Source: Winogradskyella wandonensis
Lineage (GTDB): Bacteria; Bacteroidota; Bacteroidia; Flavobacteriales; Flavobacteriaceae
Assembly (NCBI RefSeq): GCF_004346845.1
Contig: NZ_SMGI01000001.1
Location: 248,001-312,000 of the forward strand
Reading direction: 5' to 3'
Length of the DNA stretch: 64,000 bases
Shown here piece after piece: positions 16,769 through 26,454 of this stretch (its first letter is position 1; each line of letters starts with the position of its first letter). Below the pieces are notes generated by a model. It was not told the DNA's origin. It made no database searches and saw nothing but the letters and a program-made list of their open reading frames with translations. The position numbers were made by a program, and so were the translations under genes.

Positions 16769-17416
16769 ATGTCAAACAAATTAGTGTCACTTTTGGCTTT
16801 TTTACTGGTCAGTTTACCAAGTGTATCTCAACAACTCTATTTTGAACTAGGTACAACAATTTCTGCTTTTGATTACGAGAACTCTCAGGGTCAACCTCTT
16901 GATAACTTGATTTCTACATCTAAATCGTATTACGGTATGGGGTATCGTCAGAGTATTAACCCGGCAGAAACCATGTTTTTAAATGTAGGACTTAGTTATA
17001 ATAACTATGGTGCAATCGGCAGTGAAGCGAGTGTAGATAATTTTTTTGAGTGGGATGTAAGTTATTTAGGGCTTAAAGCAGGATTAGGGATAAAACTATT
17101 TCAGGTCAGAGACCTTACCTTTCTCGCAAATCTTACAGTAGCACCAGAGTTTTTAATTCGTGGTACACAAACCATCAATAATTCTGTTTTTAATCTGGTA
17201 GGAGAAGAAGAGTTTAACAATACAATCCTATTTTTTAGAGGAGGTATTCAGATGCAATATCCAGTTTCTAGTAGCACAGCTATTACTGCTGGCTATAGCT
17301 ACGGACAGTCGGCATTAATTAATAGCGGAGATACAAGAGAGACCTTAAATCTAAATGCACATCAATTTGGTATTGGTTTTATAATAAATCTACCATCATG
17401 TAATTGCGATTTTTAA
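16769..17416 (+). CDS. Outer-membrane beta-barrel-like protein
   Basis: The 215 residues start with a signal peptide (LVSLLAFLLVSLPSVSQQ). They continue as alternating amphipathic strands with aromatic ends (ELGTTISAFDYEN, MFLNVGLSYNNYG, GIQMQYPVSSSTAITAGYSYG). This is typical of small 8-strand barrels in the outer membrane. I do not recognise a named family. Its position next to the regulator and before T9SS cargo genes suggests a surface role under the same control. Confidence 0.7.
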   Translation: MSNKLVSLLAFLLVSLPSVSQQLYFELGTTISAFDYENSQGQPLDNLISTSKSYYGMGYRQSINPAETMFLNVGLSYNNYGAIGSEASVDNFFEWDVSYLGLKAGLGIKLFQVRDLTFLANLTVAPEFLIRGTQTINNSVFNLVGEEEFNNTILFFRGGIQMQYPVSSSTAITAGYSYGQSALINSGDTRETLNLNAHQFGIGFIINLPSCNCDF

Positions 17417-17431
17417 AGTTGTTAAATATAA

Positions 17432-17449
17432 GTAGACAAAAGGTGGACA
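17432..17449 (+). promoter_or_regulatory. GTGGACA tandem site upstream of the T9SS cargo operon
   Basis: GTAGACAAAAGGTGGACA repeats the tandem half-site form with the same 11-base period. It lies 78 bases before the next gene, between the outer-membrane protein gene and the four-gene surface operon. Confidence 0.55.
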
Positions 17450-17527
17450 TTCTATAATTAGCTGATTATTAATAGTTTTTAATTATAGATTTGAGTCATC
17501 TGCGACTATCAAAAAACAATATAAATT

Positions 17528-18034
17528 ATGAAAACACTTCTACGATTAGCATTTTTACTTTGTTGTGTTCAAGTATTTCAAGCACAAAATAATTCGGATT
17601 ATCGAATTATATCGTCAAATCTTGGTGTAGCAGGTTCTTCTCAAACTATAGAGACTTCTAGAGGAACTTATAAGGTGAGTCAAAGTATTGGGCAATCTAG
17701 TATTATAGGGACTTATAAGTCTAATGGCTACTACTTAAGACAAGGTTATCAGCAACCTCTTAATATTCATCAAAGCCGTGATTACAGTAGTTTGCTTTCC
17801 GCAAAGGTTTTTCCAAATCCTTTTAGTCGTCAATTAAACATTGTTTTTACAGAACGTATTCAAAGCGATATTTCGGTGTTGATTTTTGACATCAACGGAA
17901 GACTAATTTACAATCAAAACTTTGAGCCGAGACAAGACGTAGAAATACAGATTGAAAACATATCAAAAGGCACTTATTTCTTGAAAGTCGCTTCAAAAAG
18001 AAAACGTTTTAATACAAAACTTATCAAAATTTAA
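17528..18034 (+). CDS. Small T9SS-exported protein with type A sorting domain
   Basis: A signal peptide (LRLAFLLCCVQVFQAQ) begins the 168-residue protein. The last 80 or so residues are a T9SS type A sorting domain, with VFPNPFSRQLNIVF, IFDINGRLIYN and GTYFLKVAS and a basic end. T9SS carries such proteins across the outer membrane and anchors or releases them. The short N-terminal part (SSNLGVAGSSQTI, SQSIGQSSIIGTY) has no known activity. It leads a run of four closely spaced genes to 26450. Confidence 0.85.
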   Translation: MKTLLRLAFLLCCVQVFQAQNNSDYRIISSNLGVAGSSQTIETSRGTYKVSQSIGQSSIIGTYKSNGYYLRQGYQQPLNIHQSRDYSSLLSAKVFPNPFSRQLNIVFTERIQSDISVLIFDINGRLIYNQNFEPRQDVEIQIENISKGTYFLKVASKRKRFNTKLIKI

Positions 18035-18060
18035 AAACAACTAACACAATACAATTAGCC

Positions 18061-20250
18061 ATGAAAAAATTACTATTAATAGCATTATGTATTTGCTTTT
18101 CGACACTGCTTTTTTCGCAAACAGATGGTATATCTTATCAAGCGGTCATCATTGGACCAGATGATTTAGAATTACCAGGCGTAGACTCTCAAGGGAATTA
18201 TTTGCCAAACGCCACCATTGCGATAAAGTTTTCTATACTAGATGCAAATAACGACCAGAATAATCCATTGTTTGTTGAGACACGAACTGTAGACACAGAC
18301 GAGTTTGGTAGAGTTAATCTTATTATCGGTTTAGATAATGACGAGTTTAAAGAGATTAATTGGGATGGTGAGATAAAATTTCTAAGGGTAGAAATAGATT
18401 TTGAAGGTGGTACTAATTTCGAATTTCTAAGTAACGAAAGGTTAACCTATTTGCCATACGTGCTTCATAGAGATATTAAAGCAACAGGAACTTTAACTGT
18501 CGATGATAGGACATTTTTAAACGGAGAATTGGTCGTGGAAGGACCAGCTAATTTTAACGATGCACTAACGGTTATTGGCGATGTACCAAGTTATCTGTCA
18601 GGGACATTAACGGTCGACGGAGAAACTAACATAAATAATGCGTTTAGTGTTAATGGACAGAATCCCACAGATTTATCAGGAAGTTTAAGAGTTGGTGGTA
18701 ATGCAAATTTCGAGAGAGATTTAGGTGTACTAGGCTTAACGACTCTAAATGATTTAACTGTAACTGGACAAGCCAGTTTCGGAGATATGTCGGTAGATAA
18801 CCTAACGGTTAATTTAAGCAGCGTCCTAAACGGAGTAACTACAATAAATGGAGAAACACTTATAGATGGTCAAGGAAATCAAGTAAGAATTACATCTAAT
18901 CTGCCAAACCAAGGAAATACAATAGGAAATCATCCGCTTTTAATTGATGGCGGAAATAATGGTCTTGCCATTAGAGTAAATGGAAGTCGGTCTAACGATA
19001 CAAATTTTATAACCTTTTATGATCAAATGAGTAATACACCATGGGGTAGGATAGAAGGGGAGATACCAAGTGAGTTTGGTAATAATGCAGATTATGAATT
19101 TGATCAATCTTCGTTAGAATTCGATATTTACGATTCAGAGATTGATTTAGGTTTTGCAATAGCACATCAAGTAATTTCTGGCGCGCAACTAATCAAGGCG
19201 TCCACAGATTTTCGAGCTTGTATTGGATTAGGAGGTTGCCTAGCTTCACCTGGTCCAGCAGATATAGGATTTGCAGGAGTAGAACTTATCTCAGCTACAG
19301 CGCAAACAGTACTTGCGGCGCTTGTACTGGACAGATCTAATCTCAATAAAGCTATTTATGATAATAATAAAATAATTTATCAAGGTGTAACCTATGCTTC
19401 TGGGGCTGGTGATTATGCCGAATATTTAAAACGAGAAGATTTAAATGAAAATATTACTTATGGTGATATTGTGGGTTTGAAAGGTGGAAAAATTTCTAAA
19501 AATGTCATTGGTGCAGAACGCGTAATGGTGGTTTCCTATAAACCAATTGTATTAGGAAATATGCCACCAAAAGATAGGGAATCAGAGTACGAAAAAGTAG
19601 CTTTTATGGGCCAAGTACCAGTTAAAGTTTATGGTAAAGTTAAAATTGGTGATTATATCATACCAAGCGGAATGAATGATGGTACTGGGGTTGCCATCTC
19701 ACCAGAGGATATTAGAGTTGAACAAATAAAGCATATAGTTGGTGTAGCTTGGTCAGAAAATAATCAAGCTATTAGTAAGAGTATGATCAATGTAGCTGTT
19801 GGTATTAATAAAAATGATAATAATCCAATTATAAAAAAACTTGAAAATAAAATATCGATACAGTCTCAAGAAATCACAGAATTGAAAACTCAAATAGCCG
19901 ACATATATAAAGCACTTAATGATATTAAGAACGGAAAACCTCTAAATGCTCTTAATGAAGATGAATCTTATAATGAATTACCTATTAATAATTATTATAA
20001 CAGAAAATATGAAGTTGCGCAGGCTGAGTATGGAGAAATTGTTTACTGGGAAATAACTAAAGAAGATATTCAAAAAGCTTTTGATATGGCAAGAAAACAA
20101 ATGGTGCTTAATGGTGTTGATGTCGAAAATAATTATTTCTGGAATAAAATTGATAATGACCCAGCTTATAAAGAAACGTTAATAACGGAGTTAATAGATA
20201 AGTTGGATAAACAGCTACACTATCATAAATCAGTTTTTACTAAAGATTAA
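18061..20250 (+). CDS. Secreted protein with Peptidase_G2-like chaperone domain
   Basis: A signal peptide opens the 729 residues. The middle (about 140-260) is built of short repeats such as GTLTVDGETNINNAF that resemble phage tail-fibre beta-repeats. From about residue 450 comes a region starting AGDYAEYLKRED, with GDIVGLKGG, MGQVPVKVYGKVKIGDYI and IVGVAWSENNQ. This fits the Peptidase_G2 type self-cleaving domain of phage appendages. A coiled coil (KKLENKISIQSQEITELKTQ) follows. No T9SS sorting domain is seen at the C-terminus. It is 26 bases after the previous gene. Confidence 0.7.
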   Translation: MKKLLLIALCICFSTLLFSQTDGISYQAVIIGPDDLELPGVDSQGNYLPNATIAIKFSILDANNDQNNPLFVETRTVDTDEFGRVNLIIGLDNDEFKEINWDGEIKFLRVEIDFEGGTNFEFLSNERLTYLPYVLHRDIKATGTLTVDDRTFLNGELVVEGPANFNDALTVIGDVPSYLSGTLTVDGETNINNAFSVNGQNPTDLSGSLRVGGNANFERDLGVLGLTTLNDLTVTGQASFGDMSVDNLTVNLSSVLNGVTTINGETLIDGQGNQVRITSNLPNQGNTIGNHPLLIDGGNNGLAIRVNGSRSNDTNFITFYDQMSNTPWGRIEGEIPSEFGNNADYEFDQSSLEFDIYDSEIDLGFAIAHQVISGAQLIKASTDFRACIGLGGCLASPGPADIGFAGVELISATAQTVLAALVLDRSNLNKAIYDNNKIIYQGVTYASGAGDYAEYLKREDLNENITYGDIVGLKGGKISKNVIGAERVMVVSYKPIVLGNMPPKDRESEYEKVAFMGQVPVKVYGKVKIGDYIIPSGMNDGTGVAISPEDIRVEQIKHIVGVAWSENNQAISKSMINVAVGINKNDNNPIIKKLENKISIQSQEITELKTQIADIYKALNDIKNGKPLNALNEDESYNELPINNYYNRKYEVAQAEYGEIVYWEITKEDIQKAFDMARKQMVLNGVDVENNYFWNKIDNDPAYKETLITELIDKLDKQLHYHKSVFTKD

Positions 20251-20274
20251 TAATAGAAATAGAATCAAGTAAAC

Positions 20275-23200
20275 ATGTTTTCCATGAAAACTAACATAAG
20301 ATTAATAGTATTTTTTATAAGTACTTTTCAAATTTTACTTGCTCAGACTACGATAATTCCAGATGCTAATTTCGAGAACTATCTTGAAACTCATACTGCG
20401 GACGGAACTGAAGTTAATGTTGGTAATCCAGAAAGCATGGGTGATGGAATTGAGAATAATAGTTTGGTTCTGACTAATAGAATTCAGACGGTGACGTCAC
20501 TGAATATTATCGAATTACAAATTGAAAATATTATTGGGATTGAAGAGTTCTTAGCTCTTGAGGTTTTAGTTTGTAATAATAATAGGATTGCAAGTATTGA
20601 TGTATCCGCTAATGCCAACTTAAGACTTCTTAATGTGTCCAACAATAGATTGATAGGCGAGCTCACTGTTAGCAACAATCCTAATTTAGAAAGTCTATTT
20701 TGTTCTTCTAACCAAATAAATCTCTTAAACTTAAATAACAATACGGTTTTAAAAAACCTTGACGCTTCCAATAATCGCTTAACTGACTTAGATTTATCTA
20801 ACATTAATTCTATAGCATGCCCAGACCCACAAACAGACCCTGTAACCTTATGTCAAGGTGCTGCTACAATTAATGTCTCTAGAAATCAGCTAACAGCTTT
20901 AGTGGTTAATAATGGATTTAATGATTTAGTTTCTGTTTTTGATGCGACAGATAATCCCGATTTACCTTGTATTCAAATTGATGCTGGATTTACGCCCGGA
21001 AATAATTGGGTCAAAGACGATTGGGCCTATTTTTCAGAAAACATGTGTGCAGACATTTTTACCTATGTACCAGATGATAATTTTGAGCAAGAGCTCATTA
21101 ATCAAGGCTACGATGACCTTTTGGATAACTTGGTGTTAAGAGCAAACATCGAAAATTTAACCACTCTCGATGTTTCAAGTGCCTCAATTGTGAGTTTAGA
21201 AGGTATTGAAGATTTTATAGCACTCGTAAATTTAAATTGTAGTGGAAACGCTATAGAAACTGTCGATTTATCTGCAAATACGGCTTTAGAAGATTTAGAT
21301 ATTTCGGATAATGCTTTATTGGATTTAGACCTTTCTGCAAATACGTCTTTATTGGTAATAAATGTTCAGGATAATAATATGCCTAGCTTAGATGTATCAA
21401 ACAATACGTTACTGACAAACCTTGATTGTTCTGGAAATAGTTTAACAGACTTAGCATTAGATTTTAATGTGTTAATCACTGATTTAGATTGTGCTTTTAA
21501 TCAGATTGAAAGTCTTGACTTATCAAACAATACAGCTTTAATATCTACTTTATGTAATGATAATAACTTATTTGCGCTCAACTTGATTAACGGTAATAAT
21601 GCAGCTATTACAAACTTTAATGCTCTAAATAACCCTAACTTATTTTGTATTGAAGTAGACGATGTAGCCTTTGCAAACGGTGCAGCTGGATGGCAAAAAG
21701 ATGCTGCTGCTGATTACAATCTCAATTGTGGTACTTATGTCCCGGATAATAATTTCGAACAGGCATTAATCGACCTAGGTATAGATTCCGATAATACGCT
21801 AAATAACTATGTGCCTACCGGAGATATAAATATGTTAACCGATTTAGATATTTCTGGATTAGCAATTGAAGACCTTACCGGAATTGAAGATTTTACAGCT
21901 TTAGTAAACTTAAATTGCTCAGATAATTCGCTATCGGTTTTAGAGTTAACTACAAATTTAGCTTTGTCTACAATTTACTGTGCAAATAACCAGATTGAAG
22001 ATTTAGACCTATCAATAAATGCCAATTTAACATCAATTATATGCAACGATAATGCATTAATCTCGCTGAACATAGCTAATGGCAACAATGCTGGTCTGAC
22101 AACTTTTAATGCTGAAGGAAACCCAAATCTTTTCTGTATCAACGTAGACAATGCAATTTTAGGAAACATTCCTATGGCTTGGCAGATTGATACAACAGCA
22201 TCCTATAATGACGATTGTGTTAATAATAGAATTACACTCATCACAGACCCAGTTTTTGAACAAAAGCTTATTGATTTTGGATACGATAATGTGATTGATG
22301 GGCAAGTATTAACAGCAAATATTGAATTAGTACAGACACTAAATGTTAGTGATGAAGGTATCTCGGATTTAACAGGGATTAGAGATTTTAAATCTCTTGT
22401 AGAGTTAGACTGTAGTGGTAACTTTTTAGATGATTTAGATGTTAGTAATATGGTGAATTTAGAACGATTAAATTGCAGTTCTAATTTTTTTCTTACAAAT
22501 GATATTAACGATACTAATGGCCTTTTAAATACAACAGGAACAATTGCATTATTAGAATTGTTTTGCGCAGGTAATAACCTTTCTAATTTAGATACTAGTC
22601 TTAACGAAAACCTCCAGGTTTTAGACTGTGCTGACAATAATATTACAAATCTCAATGTGTCAAATAATTTAGCCTTAGTTAGGTTAAATTGTTCAAACAA
22701 CAGTCTATCTGCCTTAGATATTAGTGCTAATACACTTTTAGAAGATTTAAATAGCGATAGTAATCAGCTACAAACACTTACAACTATTTCAACACTTAAT
22801 ACAACATTAACACGTTTAAGTTGCGCAAATAATAGTCTTTCAGATTTAGTAGTAACAAGCTATCAAGCTTTATCGTTTCTTAATTGTGGCACAAACAGTT
22901 TAAATGCACTTAACGTTCAGAATAATCCAGATTTAAGTTTCCTTTCGGCAACAAATAATCAAATTACCGCTATCAATTTGATGAATAATGGCAATTTGGT
23001 AGAAGCTCTTTTGTCGCAAAATAATTTAACAGAGCTAGATTTATCTGGAAACCCAATTTTAGAACAGCTTAATTGTAGTTTTAATGATATTAATTCAATC
23101 AATTTAGCTTCAAATCCACTTTTAGAATTTTTAGGATGTGCTAATAATCAACTAACTACAATTGACCTTACAGCTAATACAAATCTCATAGAAATTAACG

Positions 23201-25743
23201 CAAGCACCAATAGCTTAGCTACTATAAATCTTTCGTCTAACCTTGGGAATTTAAAGCGCATTGACCTCAGTAATAATCAGCTTGAAGATGATTTAGATTT
23301 AAGCTCTATGGCAATTTCAGCTTGTGTGTTTCAACCTGGGCAAACAGATTTTTGCCCAGAAACTATTACAATAAATGTCTCTAATAATTTATTGAGTTTT
23401 TTAAATATCCAAAATGGAATCAACCCAGAAATCGCAAGTTTAAATGCTACAGGAAATCCTAATCTAGATTGTATACAAGTAGATGATGCCAATTCTATCG
23501 GCGCAGGTTGGATTAAAGATGACGCTACCGAGTATAACATAGATTGTAATTTTGGAGAAACCTTTGTGCCCGATGACAATTTTGAGCAAGCTCTTATAGA
23601 TTTGGGTTATGACTCGGGACCTCTAAACGATTACGTGCCAACTATTAATATTGAAACTTTAATCAATTTAGATGTGAGTGGAAATAATATAGCTGACCTT
23701 ACCGGTATTGAAGATTTTGAGGCCTTACAAACTTTAAATTGTTCTAATAATTCGCTTACAGAACTAATAATAGACCAAAATACTAACCTTATCAGTCTTA
23801 ATTGTTCAGAAAATCAATTAAGCAACTTAAGTGTTTTAAATAATACGTTGCTAAATATAATTAACTGTGCCTCTAACACGATTAGTGCATTAGATTTAAG
23901 TAACAATAGCAGCCTTACAGATTTAGATATTTCTAATAATTCGTTTACTACATTTTTGCCAAGTGAAGTCTTATCGTTAGAAAGTTTTAATTGTGATTTT
24001 AATCAGATAACTGAGCTCGATTTTCAGTTAAATCAAAATATGACGAGTATTAATTGTGCGTCTAACCTGTTAGAAGTTTTAAATATTAAGAACGGACAAA
24101 ATAATAGCTTATCTTTTTTAGATGCTCAGAATAATCCAGATTTAACTTGTATCGAAACAGATAACGGTACGGTACCAGCAGGTGTAACTTGGCTTACAGA
24201 TGCAACGGCTCAGTTTTCTGATAATTGCTTTTTTGGGCAAACCTTTGTGCCAGACGATAACTTTGAGCAGGCTTTAATCGATTTAGGCTTTGATTCTGGA
24301 GCTCTAGACGATTATGTGCAGACAGCAACTATAGAAACCATTACTTTTCTAAATATATCCTCTCGGGAGATTTCAGATTTAACGGGAATTGAAGATTTTA
24401 TAGCCTTACAAAACCTTAATTTCGAAATTAATACTATTTCATCTGTAGATTTAAGTAATAATTCGGCACTTGTAGATTTAGATACTTCAGATAATCTACT
24501 AACAGAAATTGATGTTTCTTCTCTCACACAACTACTAGTTTTAGATGTCTCCAAGAATGACTTATCTCAAATTGATATCGATGCCAATGTGCGATTAATA
24601 GATTTAAATGTTTCAGATAATTCTATTGAAAACCTTAATGTAGATACCTTAACAAATCTTGAAGATTTAAATTGTTCAAATAATCTTATTGGTAGTTTAA
24701 GTTTAACTCAAAACATAAATTTAGAAATACTCTTCTGTCAATCAAATATGCTTATTGATGACCAATTGAATATTCAAAATGGAAATAATCAAAACATTCA
24801 AATATTCAACGCTACCAACAATCCAGACTTAGGCTGTATTTTGGTTGATAATCCTGTGGCGGTTATAGAAAACACTGATGGTACTTACGATAATTGGAGT
24901 AAAGACGATACGGCAACCTATCAAATTGTTTGTTTAGATGCTGATAATGATGGTGTACCCAACGTTGATGATTTATGTCCTGGAACACCATTTGGAGCAA
25001 CAGTAGATTTATTTGGTTGTGCTATTCCAGACTTACCTAATAACAATTTTTTAATCTCTATAACCAGTGAAACTTGCTTAAATAGTAATAACGGAATCAT
25101 TTCTATTGAAACTCAAGAGGTTTATAACTATACAGCAACCTTAACTAGCGACGATTTTAATCAGGCTTATAATTTTACGAATGATGTTGATATTTTTAAT
25201 CTATTAGCAGGGACTTATGAGTTATGTATTACCATTGAAGAATGGCCAGATTACGAATTGTGTTATACGATAGTCATAGAGCAACCAGACCCATTATCGG
25301 TATTTTCAAGTAGAATTGCGGGCACAAATAGATTGGCTCTTGATATGTCAGGGAATTTAAGGTACAATATAGAGTTTAATGGAGAATCTTTTGTGACCTA
25401 TAATCCAGAACTTCAGTTAGAACTCCAACAAGGTATTAATACATTGAAAGTCACAACAGATTTAGAGTGTCAAGGTGTTTTTGAAGAAACAATTATTGTT
25501 ACGGATGAGTTTTTAGTCTATCCAAATCCTTTCAATAACGACTTAAAGATATATAACGGTATTTCTGATGAAGAAGTTGATATAAAAATATACTCTCTTT
25601 TTGGTCAGCTTGTTTTTTCAAAGATTATTCAAAATCAAGGTAGTACCATTGAAGTTGACACTAGCAGTTTAGCCTCAGGAATGTATGTGATTATGCTACA
25701 ATCTGATTCCATGCGTACAACTCATAAAATTATTAAAGAATGA
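20275..25743 (+). CDS. Giant leucine-rich-repeat T9SS surface protein
   Basis: This is a 1822-residue exported protein; an alternative ATG at 20284 gives a cleaner signal peptide. It contains six large modules. Each begins with a motif like FVPDDNFEQALIDLGYDSG, then LTGIEDF-type text, then many short LRRs (LNCSNNSL, LDLSNN). Near residue 1565 there is a thrombospondin type 3-like calcium loop (DADNDGVPNVDDLCPGT). The end is a T9SS type A sorting domain (FLVYPNPFNNDLKIY). The likely role is adhesion or ligand binding at the cell surface. It lies 24 bases after the preceding gene and overlaps the next by 4 bases. Confidence 0.9.
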   Translation: MFSMKTNIRLIVFFISTFQILLAQTTIIPDANFENYLETHTADGTEVNVGNPESMGDGIENNSLVLTNRIQTVTSLNIIELQIENIIGIEEFLALEVLVCNNNRIASIDVSANANLRLLNVSNNRLIGELTVSNNPNLESLFCSSNQINLLNLNNNTVLKNLDASNNRLTDLDLSNINSIACPDPQTDPVTLCQGAATINVSRNQLTALVVNNGFNDLVSVFDATDNPDLPCIQIDAGFTPGNNWVKDDWAYFSENMCADIFTYVPDDNFEQELINQGYDDLLDNLVLRANIENLTTLDVSSASIVSLEGIEDFIALVNLNCSGNAIETVDLSANTALEDLDISDNALLDLDLSANTSLLVINVQDNNMPSLDVSNNTLLTNLDCSGNSLTDLALDFNVLITDLDCAFNQIESLDLSNNTALISTLCNDNNLFALNLINGNNAAITNFNALNNPNLFCIEVDDVAFANGAAGWQKDAAADYNLNCGTYVPDNNFEQALIDLGIDSDNTLNNYVPTGDINMLTDLDISGLAIEDLTGIEDFTALVNLNCSDNSLSVLELTTNLALSTIYCANNQIEDLDLSINANLTSIICNDNALISLNIANGNNAGLTTFNAEGNPNLFCINVDNAILGNIPMAWQIDTTASYNDDCVNNRITLITDPVFEQKLIDFGYDNVIDGQVLTANIELVQTLNVSDEGISDLTGIRDFKSLVELDCSGNFLDDLDVSNMVNLERLNCSSNFFLTNDINDTNGLLNTTGTIALLELFCAGNNLSNLDTSLNENLQVLDCADNNITNLNVSNNLALVRLNCSNNSLSALDISANTLLEDLNSDSNQLQTLTTISTLNTTLTRLSCANNSLSDLVVTSYQALSFLNCGTNSLNALNVQNNPDLSFLSATNNQITAINLMNNGNLVEALLSQNNLTELDLSGNPILEQLNCSFNDINSINLASNPLLEFLGCANNQLTTIDLTANTNLIEINASTNSLATINLSSNLGNLKRIDLSNNQLEDDLDLSSMAISACVFQPGQTDFCPETITINVSNNLLSFLNIQNGINPEIASLNATGNPNLDCIQVDDANSIGAGWIKDDATEYNIDCNFGETFVPDDNFEQALIDLGYDSGPLNDYVPTINIETLINLDVSGNNIADLTGIEDFEALQTLNCSNNSLTELIIDQNTNLISLNCSENQLSNLSVLNNTLLNIINCASNTISALDLSNNSSLTDLDISNNSFTTFLPSEVLSLESFNCDFNQITELDFQLNQNMTSINCASNLLEVLNIKNGQNNSLSFLDAQNNPDLTCIETDNGTVPAGVTWLTDATAQFSDNCFFGQTFVPDDNFEQALIDLGFDSGALDDYVQTATIETITFLNISSREISDLTGIEDFIALQNLNFEINTISSVDLSNNSALVDLDTSDNLLTEIDVSSLTQLLVLDVSKNDLSQIDIDANVRLIDLNVSDNSIENLNVDTLTNLEDLNCSNNLIGSLSLTQNINLEILFCQSNMLIDDQLNIQNGNNQNIQIFNATNNPDLGCILVDNPVAVIENTDGTYDNWSKDDTATYQIVCLDADNDGVPNVDDLCPGTPFGATVDLFGCAIPDLPNNNFLISITSETCLNSNNGIISIETQEVYNYTATLTSDDFNQAYNFTNDVDIFNLLAGTYELCITIEEWPDYELCYTIVIEQPDPLSVFSSRIAGTNRLALDMSGNLRYNIEFNGESFVTYNPELQLELQQGINTLKVTTDLECQGVFEETIIVTDEFLVYPNPFNNDLKIYNGISDEEVDIKIYSLFGQLVFSKIIQNQGSTIEVDTSSLASGMYVIMLQSDSMRTTHKIIKE

Positions 25744-26450
25744 AAAAGATAGTTTACATATTCTGTGTTTTTTTGGTACTGTTATCCTCCTGTAAGGATA
25801 CTACAGACGATATGATAGATACAACTATTCCTTTTGGAGAAATTCAGGATGAGGTTGAAGGTGTTCAATTAATTTTTCCTTTAGAGAATGAGTTGTGCAC
25901 AACAGGAACTAACATAACTGATACCGAAAGTACCGTATTATTTGAGTGGGTTCCCAACAATAATGCAGATAGCTATAATGTTACAGTTGAGAATTTAAAT
26001 ACTGGCGAAATTATAGAACTAGAAACTACTGATTTTTTAGTGCCAATTACTATAGCGCGTGCAAATTCTTTTAGGTGGTTCGTAAGCTATGTTTACAGGG
26101 ATGATATATTGACTAGTGAATCTTGGAACTTCTATAATGCTGGGATAGGTGTGCAAACATACCCACCTTTCCCCGCAGAGATTATTTCTCCAACAATGGC
26201 GCAAAATATTCTTGCAACAAGCACTGTGACTTTACAATGGAACGGAAATGATGTAGATGATGATATTGTAGGTTATGATGTGTATTTTGGAACGAGTAAT
26301 CCTCCTGAAATAAGTAACGCGGATATTACCAATACAGAACAATCAGTTGCAGTTACTCCAGATACTATTTATTATTGGAGCATAACAACTAAAGATGCAG
26401 AAGGTAACGAGTCTAGTTCTGTGGTTTTTCAGTTTAAAGTATTAAACTAA
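25740..26450 (+). CDS. Lipoprotein with fibronectin-like domains
   Basis: The start codon overlaps the stop of the LRR gene (ATGA), so translation is probably coupled. A lipoprotein signal ends at LLSSC, Cys18. The rest (about 210 residues) looks like two Ig or fibronectin type III folds. The first is around VLFEWVPNNNADSYNVTVEN, the second around VTLQWNGNDVDDDIVGYDV and TIYYWSITTKDAEGN. It is likely a surface or periplasmic partner of the LRR protein, which is inference from coupling alone. Confidence 0.8.
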   Translation: MKKIVYIFCVFLVLLSSCKDTTDDMIDTTIPFGEIQDEVEGVQLIFPLENELCTTGTNITDTESTVLFEWVPNNNADSYNVTVENLNTGEIIELETTDFLVPITIARANSFRWFVSYVYRDDILTSESWNFYNAGIGVQTYPPFPAEIISPTMAQNILATSTVTLQWNGNDVDDDIVGYDVYFGTSNPPEISNADITNTEQSVAVTPDTIYYWSITTKDAEGNESSSVVFQFKVLN

Positions 26451-26454
26451 AGTT

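Noticed and set aside
20284..25743. Open frames on the minus strand inside the LRR gene
   Set aside because: They follow from the repeated composition of the plus-strand gene and have no start signals or family resemblance.
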